A stretch of DNA of 64,000 nucleotides, from assembly GCF_004323735.1 (NCBI RefSeq), contig NZ_CP036455.1:5203101-5267100 (forward strand), in the 5' to 3' direction. This document shows, piece by piece, positions 17,206 through 25,048 of this stretch; positions within the stretch are counted from its first letter, which is position 1, and each line of letters starts with the position of its first letter. Source of the stretch: Streptomonospora litoralis (lineage in GTDB: Bacteria; Actinomycetota; Actinomycetes; Streptosporangiales; Streptosporangiaceae). Made by a program: the position numbers and the translations under genes. The notes below the pieces were generated by a model. That model worked only from the letters and a program-made list of their open reading frames with translations, was not told the DNA's origin and searched no databases.

Positions 17206-17907
17206 TTGGATATTTCTTGGCGAGACCTGCAGGGATCCATGAAGTCGGCTGCCCTTTGGCTGGTCCAGGAGGTGGGGGAAGGAAACATCTTCACCAAGGA
17301 AGGCCTGAGGGCAGCCTTTCCTGACAAGACCCAGATCGATCGGCGCGTCCGCGAGCTCCGGAAGCACGGCTGGGTCATCAATACAAGCAAGGAAGAGCCC
17401 GCGCTCGAGGCCAATGAGCAGCGCTTCGTCAAGGAAGGAAGGCCGGTGTGGGAAGCCGGGCAGGCGACGCTCAACCAGGGAGCGGCCGTATCTGCCGCCG
17501 AGCGGCGCCGCGTGATGGAACGGGACGGCCACATGTGCCAGTCGTGCGGCATCGTCGCGGGCGACGCCTATGCCGACGACGAGTTCTCGAACGCCCAGCT
17601 CACGATCGCGCGCCGGAAAGTGTCCTCCGCTGAAGGCGGATCCACCGTTGAGCTTGTCACCGAGTGCGACCGCTGCCGGATCGGAGGCCGGGCGGTCACA
17701 GCCGATCCCGGCTACGTGATCCAGCGGGCAGGCAGCCTGAAGGGGATCGAGAACGAGATCTTCCGTGCATGGGTAGCAGCCGGCGAACGCGAGTTCAGCA
17801 AGCTGGAACTGCTCTGGGGGGACCTCCAGTCCCTTCCGCCAGAATCCCGCGCGGAGGCTAAAGAGGCCATCCTCCGTGGTGGCAGCGGCGGAACTCCCAT
17901 CGGATAG
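17206..17907 (+). CDS. HNH-like zinc protein with winged-helix N-terminus
   Basis: A 233-residue protein. The N-terminal part (about 10-60: SAALWLVQEVGEGNIFTKEGLRAAF, then DRRVRELRKHGWVI) resembles a winged helix. The middle has the HNH endonuclease frame: RRVMERDGHMCQSCG (Cys111, Cys114), a GGSTVELVTECDRC segment (Cys154, Cys157) and the expected GG before it. The residues where the catalytic Asp-His normally sit read Ala135-Arg136, so it may bind DNA and zinc without cutting. I chose the TTG at 17206 because AGGAGG lies 8 bases upstream. It is the first gene of an operon with the ParB-like and SNF2-like genes. Confidence 0.78.
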   Translation: MDISWRDLQGSMKSAALWLVQEVGEGNIFTKEGLRAAFPDKTQIDRRVRELRKHGWVINTSKEEPALEANEQRFVKEGRPVWEAGQATLNQGAAVSAAERRRVMERDGHMCQSCGIVAGDAYADDEFSNAQLTIARRKVSSAEGGSTVELVTECDRCRIGGRAVTADPGYVIQRAGSLKGIENEIFRAWVAAGEREFSKLELLWGDLQSLPPESRAEAKEAILRGGSGGTPIG

Positions 17908-17972
17908 GCACCCGAGCCCACCAGGAGTATGCCGGTTCCGGCCGGTGCCATAGGAGACGTGAGGGAAATAAA

Positions 17973-19415
17973 TTGGCTTCACACGAGGATTTTGGAACGC
18001 CGCCGGAAGGCGCGGCCACCAGCAGGATCGTTGAGGAGCGGATCGCGGAGCGATCCAAGCAAGGGCTGCGCGAGACGTTCACGGTAAATTTCAGAGACAA
18101 GCAGATGCCGGTCGAGATTATCGATATCGAGCTCGACTCGCTGTTCTTGAATCCGGGGACCCACCGCGTCAAGGCTCAGCGCGATCTCGAGCCCGACATG
18201 GACCAAGAGCTGCGGGACAACCCCTGGGGCGCAGTCGGCCAGGGTTACCTGCGGAGACTGCTGGCGGCGACACCTGCCAACCCGACTGTGCCCGACCCTG
18301 AATTCAACGACCTCAAGGAGAACCTCGACAAGGAAGGTCAGAACGACGCCGGCCTCATCACCAGGTGGGGCGTTCTTGTCGACGGAAACACCCGGGCTGT
18401 CGCGCTCAAGGAGCTAGGCAAGCAGACCATGCGCGTTGGTGTGCTTCCGGAATCCGCGACGTGGAAGGACGTCTCGGCGGTCGAGCTGAACTTGCAGATG
18501 CGGCTCGACCAGCGCCGGGACTACACCTACATCAACAGGCTGCTCGCTTACGAGGAGCTGCACGACGGAGGGCGCGCGCCTGAGCAGATCGCCCGAATGT
18601 TCCGCGTCCAGAGGAAGACGGTCCTCCGGGACCTGTGGGTTCTGAACGAACTCCGCGACCTGATCGATCGCAGCCGGATCGGCAAGCAGTCGCTGCGGTT
18701 GATGGACTTCGAGGAAGACCAGGAAAAGCTTCGGGAGCTGCACCGGAAGTACGACGAGCTTCGTCGGACGGACCCCGATGCCGCTGAAGCTATGAAAGAA
18801 TACCGGCTTTCCGCGTTGGTGCTGAAGTTCTCGAAAACGGATCTGCGGTTGGTTGAGGACGACTTCCACCGTCGCTATCTGGAGCGTCATTTGTCCGAAC
18901 CCGTGAGAGAGGAACTAGCTCAAGAGGAAGAGGAGAGCCCCGCGGCAAGCGTTCAAATCCCCGGCCTGGGGACGTCCGTAGCCCCTGCTTCTGGACCTCA
19001 GAGCACTGGGCACGCAGCCGCACGGCGGCTGACCGACGTGCTACTCCAAGCCAAGGCCCGAGCTGGCGGCTCCACGCTCGGTGAAGGTGACCCGGCTGCT
19101 GCCCAGCGCTTGGACGAAGTCAAGGAGGCGATGAAAAGCTCGCTCAAGCTGGCCGGCTCGAACGCACGCGTCAAAAAGCAGGAGCGAGCGACAGCCGAAC
19201 GCGTAACGACTGCTGCGGAAGAGATCCGCCAATGCAGCCACGAACTGGTGCAGTCGCGGGCGAAGCAGGCCCTCGATGTTGAGGCTTTCGATGACGCACT
19301 TATGGACCTGCGGGACAGTCTCCACCAGCTTGCGAGGCATGCGTCGAAGCTCAGCAGCGAAGCGGGCGACGGGGTGGAGTGGCTGCTCGACGCGATGAAG
19401 AAGGGCAACTCCTGA
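17973..19415 (+). CDS. ParB/Srx-fold protein with HTH and long helical tail
   Basis: A 480-residue protein. The ParB/Srx-like domain covers about 45-165 and contains the signature VDGNTRAVALKELG (136-149), where ParB-type CTPase/nuclease domains bind their ligand. A ParB-type helix-turn-helix follows (RAPEQIARMFRVQRKTVLRDLWVL, 201-224). The C-terminal third (about 340-480) is charged and helical, perhaps oligomerising. There is no parA partner and no parS-like context, so chromosome partition is unlikely. The TTG at 17973 has GAGGG about 8 bases upstream. The stop overlaps the start of the helicase gene (TGATG), so the two proteins are translationally coupled and probably work together. Confidence 0.85.
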   Translation: MASHEDFGTPPEGAATSRIVEERIAERSKQGLRETFTVNFRDKQMPVEIIDIELDSLFLNPGTHRVKAQRDLEPDMDQELRDNPWGAVGQGYLRRLLAATPANPTVPDPEFNDLKENLDKEGQNDAGLITRWGVLVDGNTRAVALKELGKQTMRVGVLPESATWKDVSAVELNLQMRLDQRRDYTYINRLLAYEELHDGGRAPEQIARMFRVQRKTVLRDLWVLNELRDLIDRSRIGKQSLRLMDFEEDQEKLRELHRKYDELRRTDPDAAEAMKEYRLSALVLKFSKTDLRLVEDDFHRRYLERHLSEPVREELAQEEEESPAASVQIPGLGTSVAPASGPQSTGHAAARRLTDVLLQAKARAGGSTLGEGDPAAAQRLDEVKEAMKSSLKLAGSNARVKKQERATAERVTTAAEEIRQCSHELVQSRAKQALDVEAFDDALMDLRDSLHQLARHASKLSSEAGDGVEWLLDAMKKGNS

Positions 19416-21247
19416 TGCCTGCCGCGAAGGCATCCCTACGGCTGCTGTTCAACGCCACTCGCACAGGTGTACTGCTAGAGGCGAGCGAGGAGCGCAAGAC
19501 CGCCCTCGCCCGCCTTGCGCTCAAGTTTCCCGGTGCCGGCCGTCCGGCCCCGTGTGCGCTCGAGATCCCAATCGATGAATTCCTTGCTGGAATCGAGACT
19601 CTCGCCGCGTGGCCCGACCCCGCAGGCGTCGAGTGGGAGCCGACGCTTGCGGAACTGGTCCAAGAGGAGCTCGCATACGCCCAGGAGGCTGCCGCGCGGC
19701 TTGCCGACGGCACCTCCGGGCCAACTGTCGCTCAGGAGGAGGTCGGCGGCTTCCTCGGCGCGGGCTGGCGCGCTGACCTGACGTCGTTCCAGCGCCGGGA
19801 CATCGCCCAACTGCTCGCCGCGAGCCACGCCGCCAACTTCAGCGTTCCCGGCGCTGGAAAAACGCGGGTCGCGCTGGCTATCTATGCCGCCCGGCGCGAG
19901 GAAGGCAAGATCCGGCGTGCCTTGGTCGTTGCTCCGAAGTCGGCCTTCGAGTCCTGGGCAGCGGAGGCCGATCTGTGCTTCGAAAACAGCCCGAAGGTTG
20001 CTTTCGTCGACAGCGGGGGGCTGCTTGCCCAGGCTGAGATCCTCGTTGTCAACTACGAGCGCCTGCCGCGAATGGCCGAAATGCTGGCAGGGTGGCTCAG
20101 TGCCGCTCCGTCGATGATCGTGCTCGACGAGGCCCACCGTATGAAGCTGGGGCTGAAGGGAGCATACGGCGCCGCCTGCATGGAACTCGGCCCGCTAGCG
20201 CGGTGCCGAATGATCCTGACAGGAACGCCCGCCCCGAACGGAGCGAAAGACCTTGAGAACCTCATGTCGTTCGTCTGGCCGGGGCAGGGGCGGCGGAAGG
20301 TGCAGCATGCGGTCGCGGGTGGCGACCTCGCACACGCGAGCCGGGTACTGCGCCCGCTCTTCTCGCGAACCACTAAAGCTGAACTCGGTCTGCCGAAGGT
20401 CGACTTCAAGGTCGCGCGGGTGGAACTGCCCCCGTTGCACAACGAAATCTACGCCGCGCTGTGCGGCCAGTTCTCCCAGCGCGCCGCCGCTTCGCAGTCC
20501 GACCTTGACTCCATCGGCAGGTCGACTCTCCAACTGATCATGGCAGCCACCAGCCCAGCGCTGCTGGCCGAAGGAACAACGCGATATGAGCCGCTCGAGC
20601 ACCAGGTTCCCGCTCTCGACCCTGACGAGAACGCGTCACTTCTCTCACTGCTCCATCGGCTTCCCCAGTACGAGATGTCCCCGAAGTACAAGGAGCTGCT
20701 TCGGATTGTCTCCAAAAACCGGCAGGAAGGAAAGAAGACGCTTGTCTGGTCGACCTTCATTCGCAATCTCACTACCGCTGGCCGGCTCCTCGCCGAGTAC
20801 AACCCCGCTCTGGTACACGGCGGAGTTACCGACCGCGAGGTGCAGCTCGCCCAGTTCCGCACCGATCCGGACTGCTGGGTCCTCCTCTCCAATCCGGCGA
20901 CCCTGGGCGAAGGCATCAACCTCCACCACCACTGCCACGACGCCGTGTACATCGACCGTGACTTCATAGCTGGACGGTTTCTGCAGAGCCTCGACCGGAT
21001 CCACCGTCTCGGCCTGCCGCCCGATGCGGAAACGAACGTGACACTGCTTGTAGCGAACGGAACAGTCGATGAGGTCGTGGCAGAGCGCCTAGCGGGAAAA
21101 CTCGAGTTCATGGGACAAATCCTCGATGACCCTGGCGTGCAGGCCTTGGCAGACCCGTATGAGGAAGTGTCTTATGCCGATGGCATGACCGACCGGGATG
21201 TCCAGGTATTGATGGCCCATGCGGCATCCGTTTCGTCCAAGGGGTAA
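19415..21247 (+). CDS. SNF2-like superfamily 2 helicase/translocase
   Basis: A 610-residue SF2 ATPase of SNF2-like type. After an N-terminal domain of about 120 residues come motif Q-like TSFQRRDI (124-131), Walker A VPGAGKT (144-150), DEAH (238-241), LTGTP (268-272), a central insertion, and the second RecA domain with LVWSTFIRNL (about 443-452), LSNPATLGEGINL and motif VI QSLDRIHRLG (524-533). All key residues are present. Such enzymes translocate on double-stranded DNA and drive restriction or remodelling complexes. The ATG at 19415 overlaps the ParB-like gene stop. Confidence 0.9.
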   Translation: MPAAKASLRLLFNATRTGVLLEASEERKTALARLALKFPGAGRPAPCALEIPIDEFLAGIETLAAWPDPAGVEWEPTLAELVQEELAYAQEAAARLADGTSGPTVAQEEVGGFLGAGWRADLTSFQRRDIAQLLAASHAANFSVPGAGKTRVALAIYAARREEGKIRRALVVAPKSAFESWAAEADLCFENSPKVAFVDSGGLLAQAEILVVNYERLPRMAEMLAGWLSAAPSMIVLDEAHRMKLGLKGAYGAACMELGPLARCRMILTGTPAPNGAKDLENLMSFVWPGQGRRKVQHAVAGGDLAHASRVLRPLFSRTTKAELGLPKVDFKVARVELPPLHNEIYAALCGQFSQRAAASQSDLDSIGRSTLQLIMAATSPALLAEGTTRYEPLEHQVPALDPDENASLLSLLHRLPQYEMSPKYKELLRIVSKNRQEGKKTLVWSTFIRNLTTAGRLLAEYNPALVHGGVTDREVQLAQFRTDPDCWVLLSNPATLGEGINLHHHCHDAVYIDRDFIAGRFLQSLDRIHRLGLPPDAETNVTLLVANGTVDEVVAERLAGKLEFMGQILDDPGVQALADPYEEVSYADGMTDRDVQVLMAHAASVSSKG

Positions 21248-21431
21248 TCTCCAGATGGCAGCGGCGTCGCCCCAGCCACTACATTGTGTATGTCGGCGCA
21301 AACCCAGCGCCCTCGCCTTGTGCTGTGTAAGTCTTCTGTTGCAAAAACGTAACTCCTTTGCCTCCGCCGAGGCGCAGTCTCATGGAAGAATGCCAGAACT
21401 AGCTCCCCCAGTGCAGGTAGAATGAGCGGGC

Positions 21432-21818
21432 ATGATCTTCAAATTGAACGGTAAGGACGTCAACGACTTCAATGACGTCGCTGATACCCTCCGCGCAGGA
21501 AACGGGTATGGACACGCTTATATGGTCGACCTGCGCAACCTCACCGGATGGAAGAAGCTCTCCGGGAACATCCGCAAGGAAATCAGTTCAAGTCTCTATG
21601 CAGTCGGGGTTGGCCACCTCCCGCAGGAACTCCCCGGTAACCAGAACGAGGAAGTTCGGCTATACGCCTTGGATAGCCGTATTGGGGAAATAGTCGCAGC
21701 GGTCCTAAGCCCTTCCTACCGTGGGGACACGCTACTACAGGACCTGGTAGCAGATAGTAGCGACGCAGGCGGAAAATTGAAACGTATCCGTCAAATCCTC
21801 AACTCTCCCCACGGGTAA
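21432..21818 (+). CDS. Unknown 128-residue protein at the end of the island
   Basis: A 128-residue soluble protein with no family I recognise. It starts FKLNGKDVNDFNDVADTLRAG, continues with GYGHAYMVDLRNLTGW, and ends in DAGGKLKRIRQIL. The composition is balanced and unlike the high-GC shadow frames, so I think it is real. It follows the helicase gene in the same direction after a 184-base gap and may be expressed separately. The ribosome binding site (GAGCGGG) is weak. Confidence 0.65.
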   Translation: MIFKLNGKDVNDFNDVADTLRAGNGYGHAYMVDLRNLTGWKKLSGNIRKEISSSLYAVGVGHLPQELPGNQNEEVRLYALDSRIGEIVAAVLSPSYRGDTLLQDLVADSSDAGGKLKRIRQILNSPHG

Positions 21819-22084
21819 CCGCTCTGGGATATCAGTTCGCCGGAAGCCCAGCATTAACGCCTTTACCCTGGTTTCTTCTTGCCAGCGGGAAGTGAGCGAG
21901 GACGATCGGGGTTCGATGGTGCTGGGCGGCCTCGTCCAACGAAGATGGGATAGGGGCATGGATCGTTCTGGTGATCAGGGCCCCAAAGATTCTGCCCTCG
22001 CGACGACCGTGCCCGTACGTGCGGAGCTGGCGGCCTTGCCTCTGGACATTTCCACCCGCACCATGAACACACCGGTTTTGCCCC

Positions 22085-22243
22085 TCACAGAGACAGCAGA
22101 ACCTCCACAAGCCCGAAAGCCATCCCCACGATTCCGACGATGACACTCGTCACGGCGATCCAGCGCGCTCGGCGTACCTCGGTCTGGGCCTCTTGTGCCG
22201 AGTGGCGCTGCTCGGACAGTTGCGTAGTCAGGATTTCCGACAT
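22085..22243 (-). CDS. 52-residue single-pass membrane protein
   Basis: A short open frame from the ATG at 22243 to a TGA at 22087-22085. Residues 1-27 are polar and helical (SEILTTQLSEQRHSAQEAQ, then VRRARW). Residues 28-52 form one hydrophobic segment (IAVTSVIVGIVGMAFGLVEV) ending LLSL. It starts 18 bases after the stop of the preceding gene, in the same direction, so it is probably the third gene of a small operon. The positive-inside rule suggests a cytoplasmic N-terminus. I do not recognise a family; the shape recalls holin-like or toxin-type membrane peptides, but nothing shows that function. Confidence 0.6.
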   Translation of the reverse strand: MSEILTTQLSEQRHSAQEAQTEVRRARWIAVTSVIVGIVGMAFGLVEVLLSL

Positions 22244-22261
22244 CTCTTGCAGTAGAAGCAA

Positions 22262-22696
22262 CTAATCGTGGCTGGTGGGGGCGTCGCCCAGCCGTTGCAG
22301 GGACACCTCCAGTCCGACCCGGAGATACCTCGCCCTCGCCGTTTCGGTCGCCGTCCGCGCAGTGGACCGGCTCCGCTTCTTCGGAGGGCCGTGGCTTTCC
22401 GGAGGACGTGGCATTCCCGGTGGGGGTCCTGGGGGTCCCCCGTGTCCACGCTGCGCCGGGTCCCACGGTTGCGGGACAGCGGTCGGCGGCGGCCCTGCCT
22501 GCGGGGGCGCTCCCCCAGGTACAGGGCCACCGTGGGGACCAGAGGCACCGCCCGGAGGCTGTGACGTGTCGACGGCTCCGCCGGACGGATCGATCGCGGT
22601 GATGGCACGCGCAACCACCGTTCGCGTCCGCTCGACGGTCCAGGCCACCGTCCCGTCGGGGCTCGGGGGTCTTCGCTCATGGCCCCTCAGCATCAT
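22262..22696 (-). CDS. Proline/glycine-rich hypothetical protein
   Basis: A 144-residue protein. The first 45 residues look structured (TVAWTVERTRTVVARAITAIDP), the middle is a Pro/Gly-rich linker of about 55 residues, and the last 35 are basic and helical (ARYLRVGLEVSLQRLGD). Two adjacent ATG codons (22696, 22693) could start it. It lies between two small genes on the same strand, 92 bases after the 99-residue gene and 18 bases before the 52-residue membrane protein. Function unknown. Confidence 0.55.
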   Translation of the reverse strand: MMLRGHERRPPSPDGTVAWTVERTRTVVARAITAIDPSGGAVDTSQPPGGASGPHGGPVPGGAPPQAGPPPTAVPQPWDPAQRGHGGPPGPPPGMPRPPESHGPPKKRSRSTARTATETARARYLRVGLEVSLQRLGDAPTSHD

Positions 22697-22788
22697 GGTT
22701 TCCACACCGCTACGCAATGGCGCCGTGGAACACGGGTAAACGGCCGCGCGCCGAGAGCGATGGGGAAGGCTCTCGACGCGCGGCGTCA

Positions 22789-23088
22789 CTACATCTGGGG
22801 TGGTCGGCGGGAGACGTATGCTCCGTCGCCGGCCTGATCGAAGTGGGATGCGAACCACGACGACGACAGCAGCGACGGGCGGCAGGCCCGCGCGGGAGGC
22901 TCCTCCAGTTCGCGGACGAATGCCTCGACATCGGGATGGACGACTGTGGGCGCGTGGTCGGCGTCGGGGTCGTTGGCGGTGGCGATCCACAGGTTCTCGG
23001 TGCGGCGGATGCTCCACGTTGCGCCGTATCGGGTCTGGAGCATCGCCAGTAGGGCCGTATAGGCGTTCCGCTCGGACACGGCGCTCAC
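22789..23088 (-). CDS. 99-residue hypothetical protein divergent from the XRE gene
   Basis: A small soluble protein with a protein-like core (NAYTALLAMLQTRYGATWSI, then ENLWIATANDPD and HPDVEAFVRELEEPP). I chose the GTG at 23088, with GGGGCGAG upstream; a second GTG at 23079, with AGGTGA upstream, is equally possible. It is divergent from the XRE-type regulator gene with a 275-base gap. A small partner gene beside a TPR-type XRE regulator is a common actinobacterial arrangement, but this is not a recognisable DUF397 protein. Confidence 0.55.
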   Translation of the reverse strand: MSAVSERNAYTALLAMLQTRYGATWSIRRTENLWIATANDPDADHAPTVVHPDVEAFVRELEEPPARACRPSLLSSSWFASHFDQAGDGAYVSRRPPQM

Positions 23089-23363
23089 CTCGCCCCGGCC
23101 ATGGGGACGGGCGCCTGGGCGAGGTCCGGGCGGACTGCGATCAGCTCGTGCAGCGGTCCGCTGATGGATTCCCGGACGCCGTCGAGTCCGTCGCCGAACC
23201 GCTCGAGCTCCTGTATAGCTGGTGGCCACGCCCCCGGACGCCTGGCCGCGTCGCGGGGGTCTCTTCTGCCAGCCAGAATTCATGAAAACAAAACCGCGCG
23301 AAAGTGTGACCTTGTTGCCTACTCTTGAAGGACAACGGTCAACACTCACTGGAGCTCAGCCCC

Positions 23364-23753
23364 ATGACCGATACCCAATTCGGGAACATCGTTCGCCGCG
23401 CCATGGATGTCCGCGGCTGGTCCCTGCGAGAACTCGCCCGTCAGGTGCACTACGATGCGGGTTACCTTTCTCGGGTCATATCAGGAAAAAAGCGCCCTTC
23501 GGCCGAGCTTGCCCAACTCCTGGATGAGGCGCTGGGGGCAGAAGGCGCTCTCATCCAACTCGGCACTGCTGTGGCGCCTGACCGTGAGCACCTACCGCAT
23601 ACCAGGCCGACACCGTCCCGCGTTGATACTGAGACGGTGGCTAGCTTCGCGACGGTTCTGGCCGCGCAACGGCGGCTTGACGATGCCGTGGGATCGGCGG
23701 CTGTGCTTGCCCCGACCCTCGCCCAACTCGAGAATGTTGAACCCCTAGCGCAC
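23364..23753 (+). pseudogene. XRE-family regulator, 5' part, split by insertion sequences
   Basis: The first 130 codons of an XRE-type regulator: an N-terminal helix-turn-helix (ELARQVHYDAGYLSRVISGKK, about residues 19-39) and a linker (TVASFATVLAAQRRLDDAVG) leading into the helical repeat domain. The ATG at 23364 is preceded by TGGAG. The frame is cut after the codons for Leu-Ala-His by the ISAs1-family element and ends at a stop inside it. The missing 3' part is at 26199-26816 and joins in frame after removal of both elements, giving a protein of 335 residues. Confidence 0.9.
23745..23753. repeat. Left copy of 9-bp target duplication (CTAGCGCAC)
   Basis: CTAGCGCAC directly precedes the left end of the ISAs1-family element. 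The right copy is CTA at 25049-25051 plus TAGCGCAC at 26191-26198, split by the IS630-family element at its TA. Both copies are in the reading frame of the XRE gene. Confidence 0.9.
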
Positions 23754-25048
23754 CAGGGCTGATTCAAAGTCATCTGGTGGGAGCGATGATCCAGGTCACG
23801 GCATCATGACGATCGCGGCGATCGGCCGACATACAACAACGGAGCTCCTGTAGAAGCGCGGGGACATCACTCTCCGGCTCCACAGGAACTCCGTTGCCCC
23901 ACCAGTCTGCCACGCCCCAGCCCGCCATCGGCGACTTCGCCCAAAGCCTCACCGCCGTGGACGACCCGCGCAACGAACGCGGTATCCGCCACGAAATCGG
24001 CACCGTTCTGGCCGTCGCCCTGTGCGCACTGCTGTGCGGATCCCGCTCTCTGCGCGCGATCGGCCAGTGGGCCGCCAACACGCCGCACCAAACCCGCACC
24101 CGCCTGGGCTGCCGCATCACCGACCCGGAACTGGGCGTGCGCACCGCGCCCAGCACCTCCACCATCCGCCGGGTCCTTCTGGCCGTAGCACCCGCGAGCG
24201 TGGCCGCCCTGGCCCGCCCCGAGGTGGCCGACACCCTGGCCATCGACGGCAAGACCCTGCGCGGCTCGGCCACCGCCGATCAGGCTGCCGCCCACGTCCT
24301 GGCGGCCCTGGATGCCGGCGGCCGCATCGCCGCCCAGGTCCCCGTGGCCGACAAGACCAGCGAGATCGCCGCCGTACAGGACCTGCTGGGACCGCTCGAC
24401 ATCGGCGGGGCCGTGGTCACCGCCGACGCGCTGCACACCCAGAGGGCCACCGCCCGCTATCTCACCGAGCAGCGCGGAGCCGACTACATCCTCACGATCA
24501 AGCGCAACCAGCCCACGCTGTTTGACAAGGTCAGAAGGTTGCCGTGGGCACAGGCCCCCACAGGCGACACCGACCGCCACCGGGGCCACGGCCGGGCCGA
24601 GACCCGCACCGTCAAAGCGCTGAGCATCGAGGGCCTCGGATTCCCCTACGCGGCTCAAGCGGTGCGCATCCGCCGCCACGTCACCGACCTGCGCACCGGA
24701 AAGGTGTCATGGACCTGCGCTTATGCGGTCACCAGCCTCGGGGCCGAGCGGGCCGGGGCCGCCCGGCTGGGCGCTCTGGTGCGCGGCCACTGGGCGATCG
24801 AGGCGCTGCACCATGTCCGCGATACCACCTTCGCCGAGGACTCCTGCAAGGTCCGCAGCGGCCACGGGCCGGCCAACCTCGCCGCATTGCGCAGCCTGGC
24901 CGCGCTGCTGCTCTCCGCGCTGGGGCGTCCGACCATCCCCGATGCGATCCGGTGGGTCTCCTACGCGTGCTTCACCCGCCCGCTCGATCTCATCGGGATC
25001 GCCTGACCAGCGAGAACTGAGACGATCAACGACTTTGAATCACCCCTG
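23754..25048 (+). mobile_element. ISAs1-family insertion sequence
   Basis: A complete 1295-bp element. The ends are near-perfect inverted repeats: CAGGGCTGATTCAAAGTC on the left, and on the right the complement of CAGGGGTGATTCAAAGTC (17 of 18 match). It is flanked by a 9-bp duplication, which fits the 8-10 bp known for this family. It carries a single transposase gene and interrupts the XRE regulator gene. Confidence 0.92.
23894..25006 (+). CDS. ISAs1-family transposase
   Basis: A 370-residue DDE transposase. The N-terminal ISAs1 domain is clear (DPRNERGIRHEIGTVLAVAL, then RSLRAIGQWA). The catalytic core has LAIDGKTLRGS (first Asp), VVTADALHTQ (second Asp), YILTIKRNQP and the GHWAIEALHHVRDTTFAEDSC segment, which holds the Glu. 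The frame is uninterrupted and starts at a TTG, so the element may still be active. The element's inverted repeats lie just outside this gene. Confidence 0.93.
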   Translation: MPHQSATPQPAIGDFAQSLTAVDDPRNERGIRHEIGTVLAVALCALLCGSRSLRAIGQWAANTPHQTRTRLGCRITDPELGVRTAPSTSTIRRVLLAVAPASVAALARPEVADTLAIDGKTLRGSATADQAAAHVLAALDAGGRIAAQVPVADKTSEIAAVQDLLGPLDIGGAVVTADALHTQRATARYLTEQRGADYILTIKRNQPTLFDKVRRLPWAQAPTGDTDRHRGHGRAETRTVKALSIEGLGFPYAAQAVRIRRHVTDLRTGKVSWTCAYAVTSLGAERAGAARLGALVRGHWAIEALHHVRDTTFAEDSCKVRSGHGPANLAALRSLAALLLSALGRPTIPDAIRWVSYACFTRPLDLIGIA

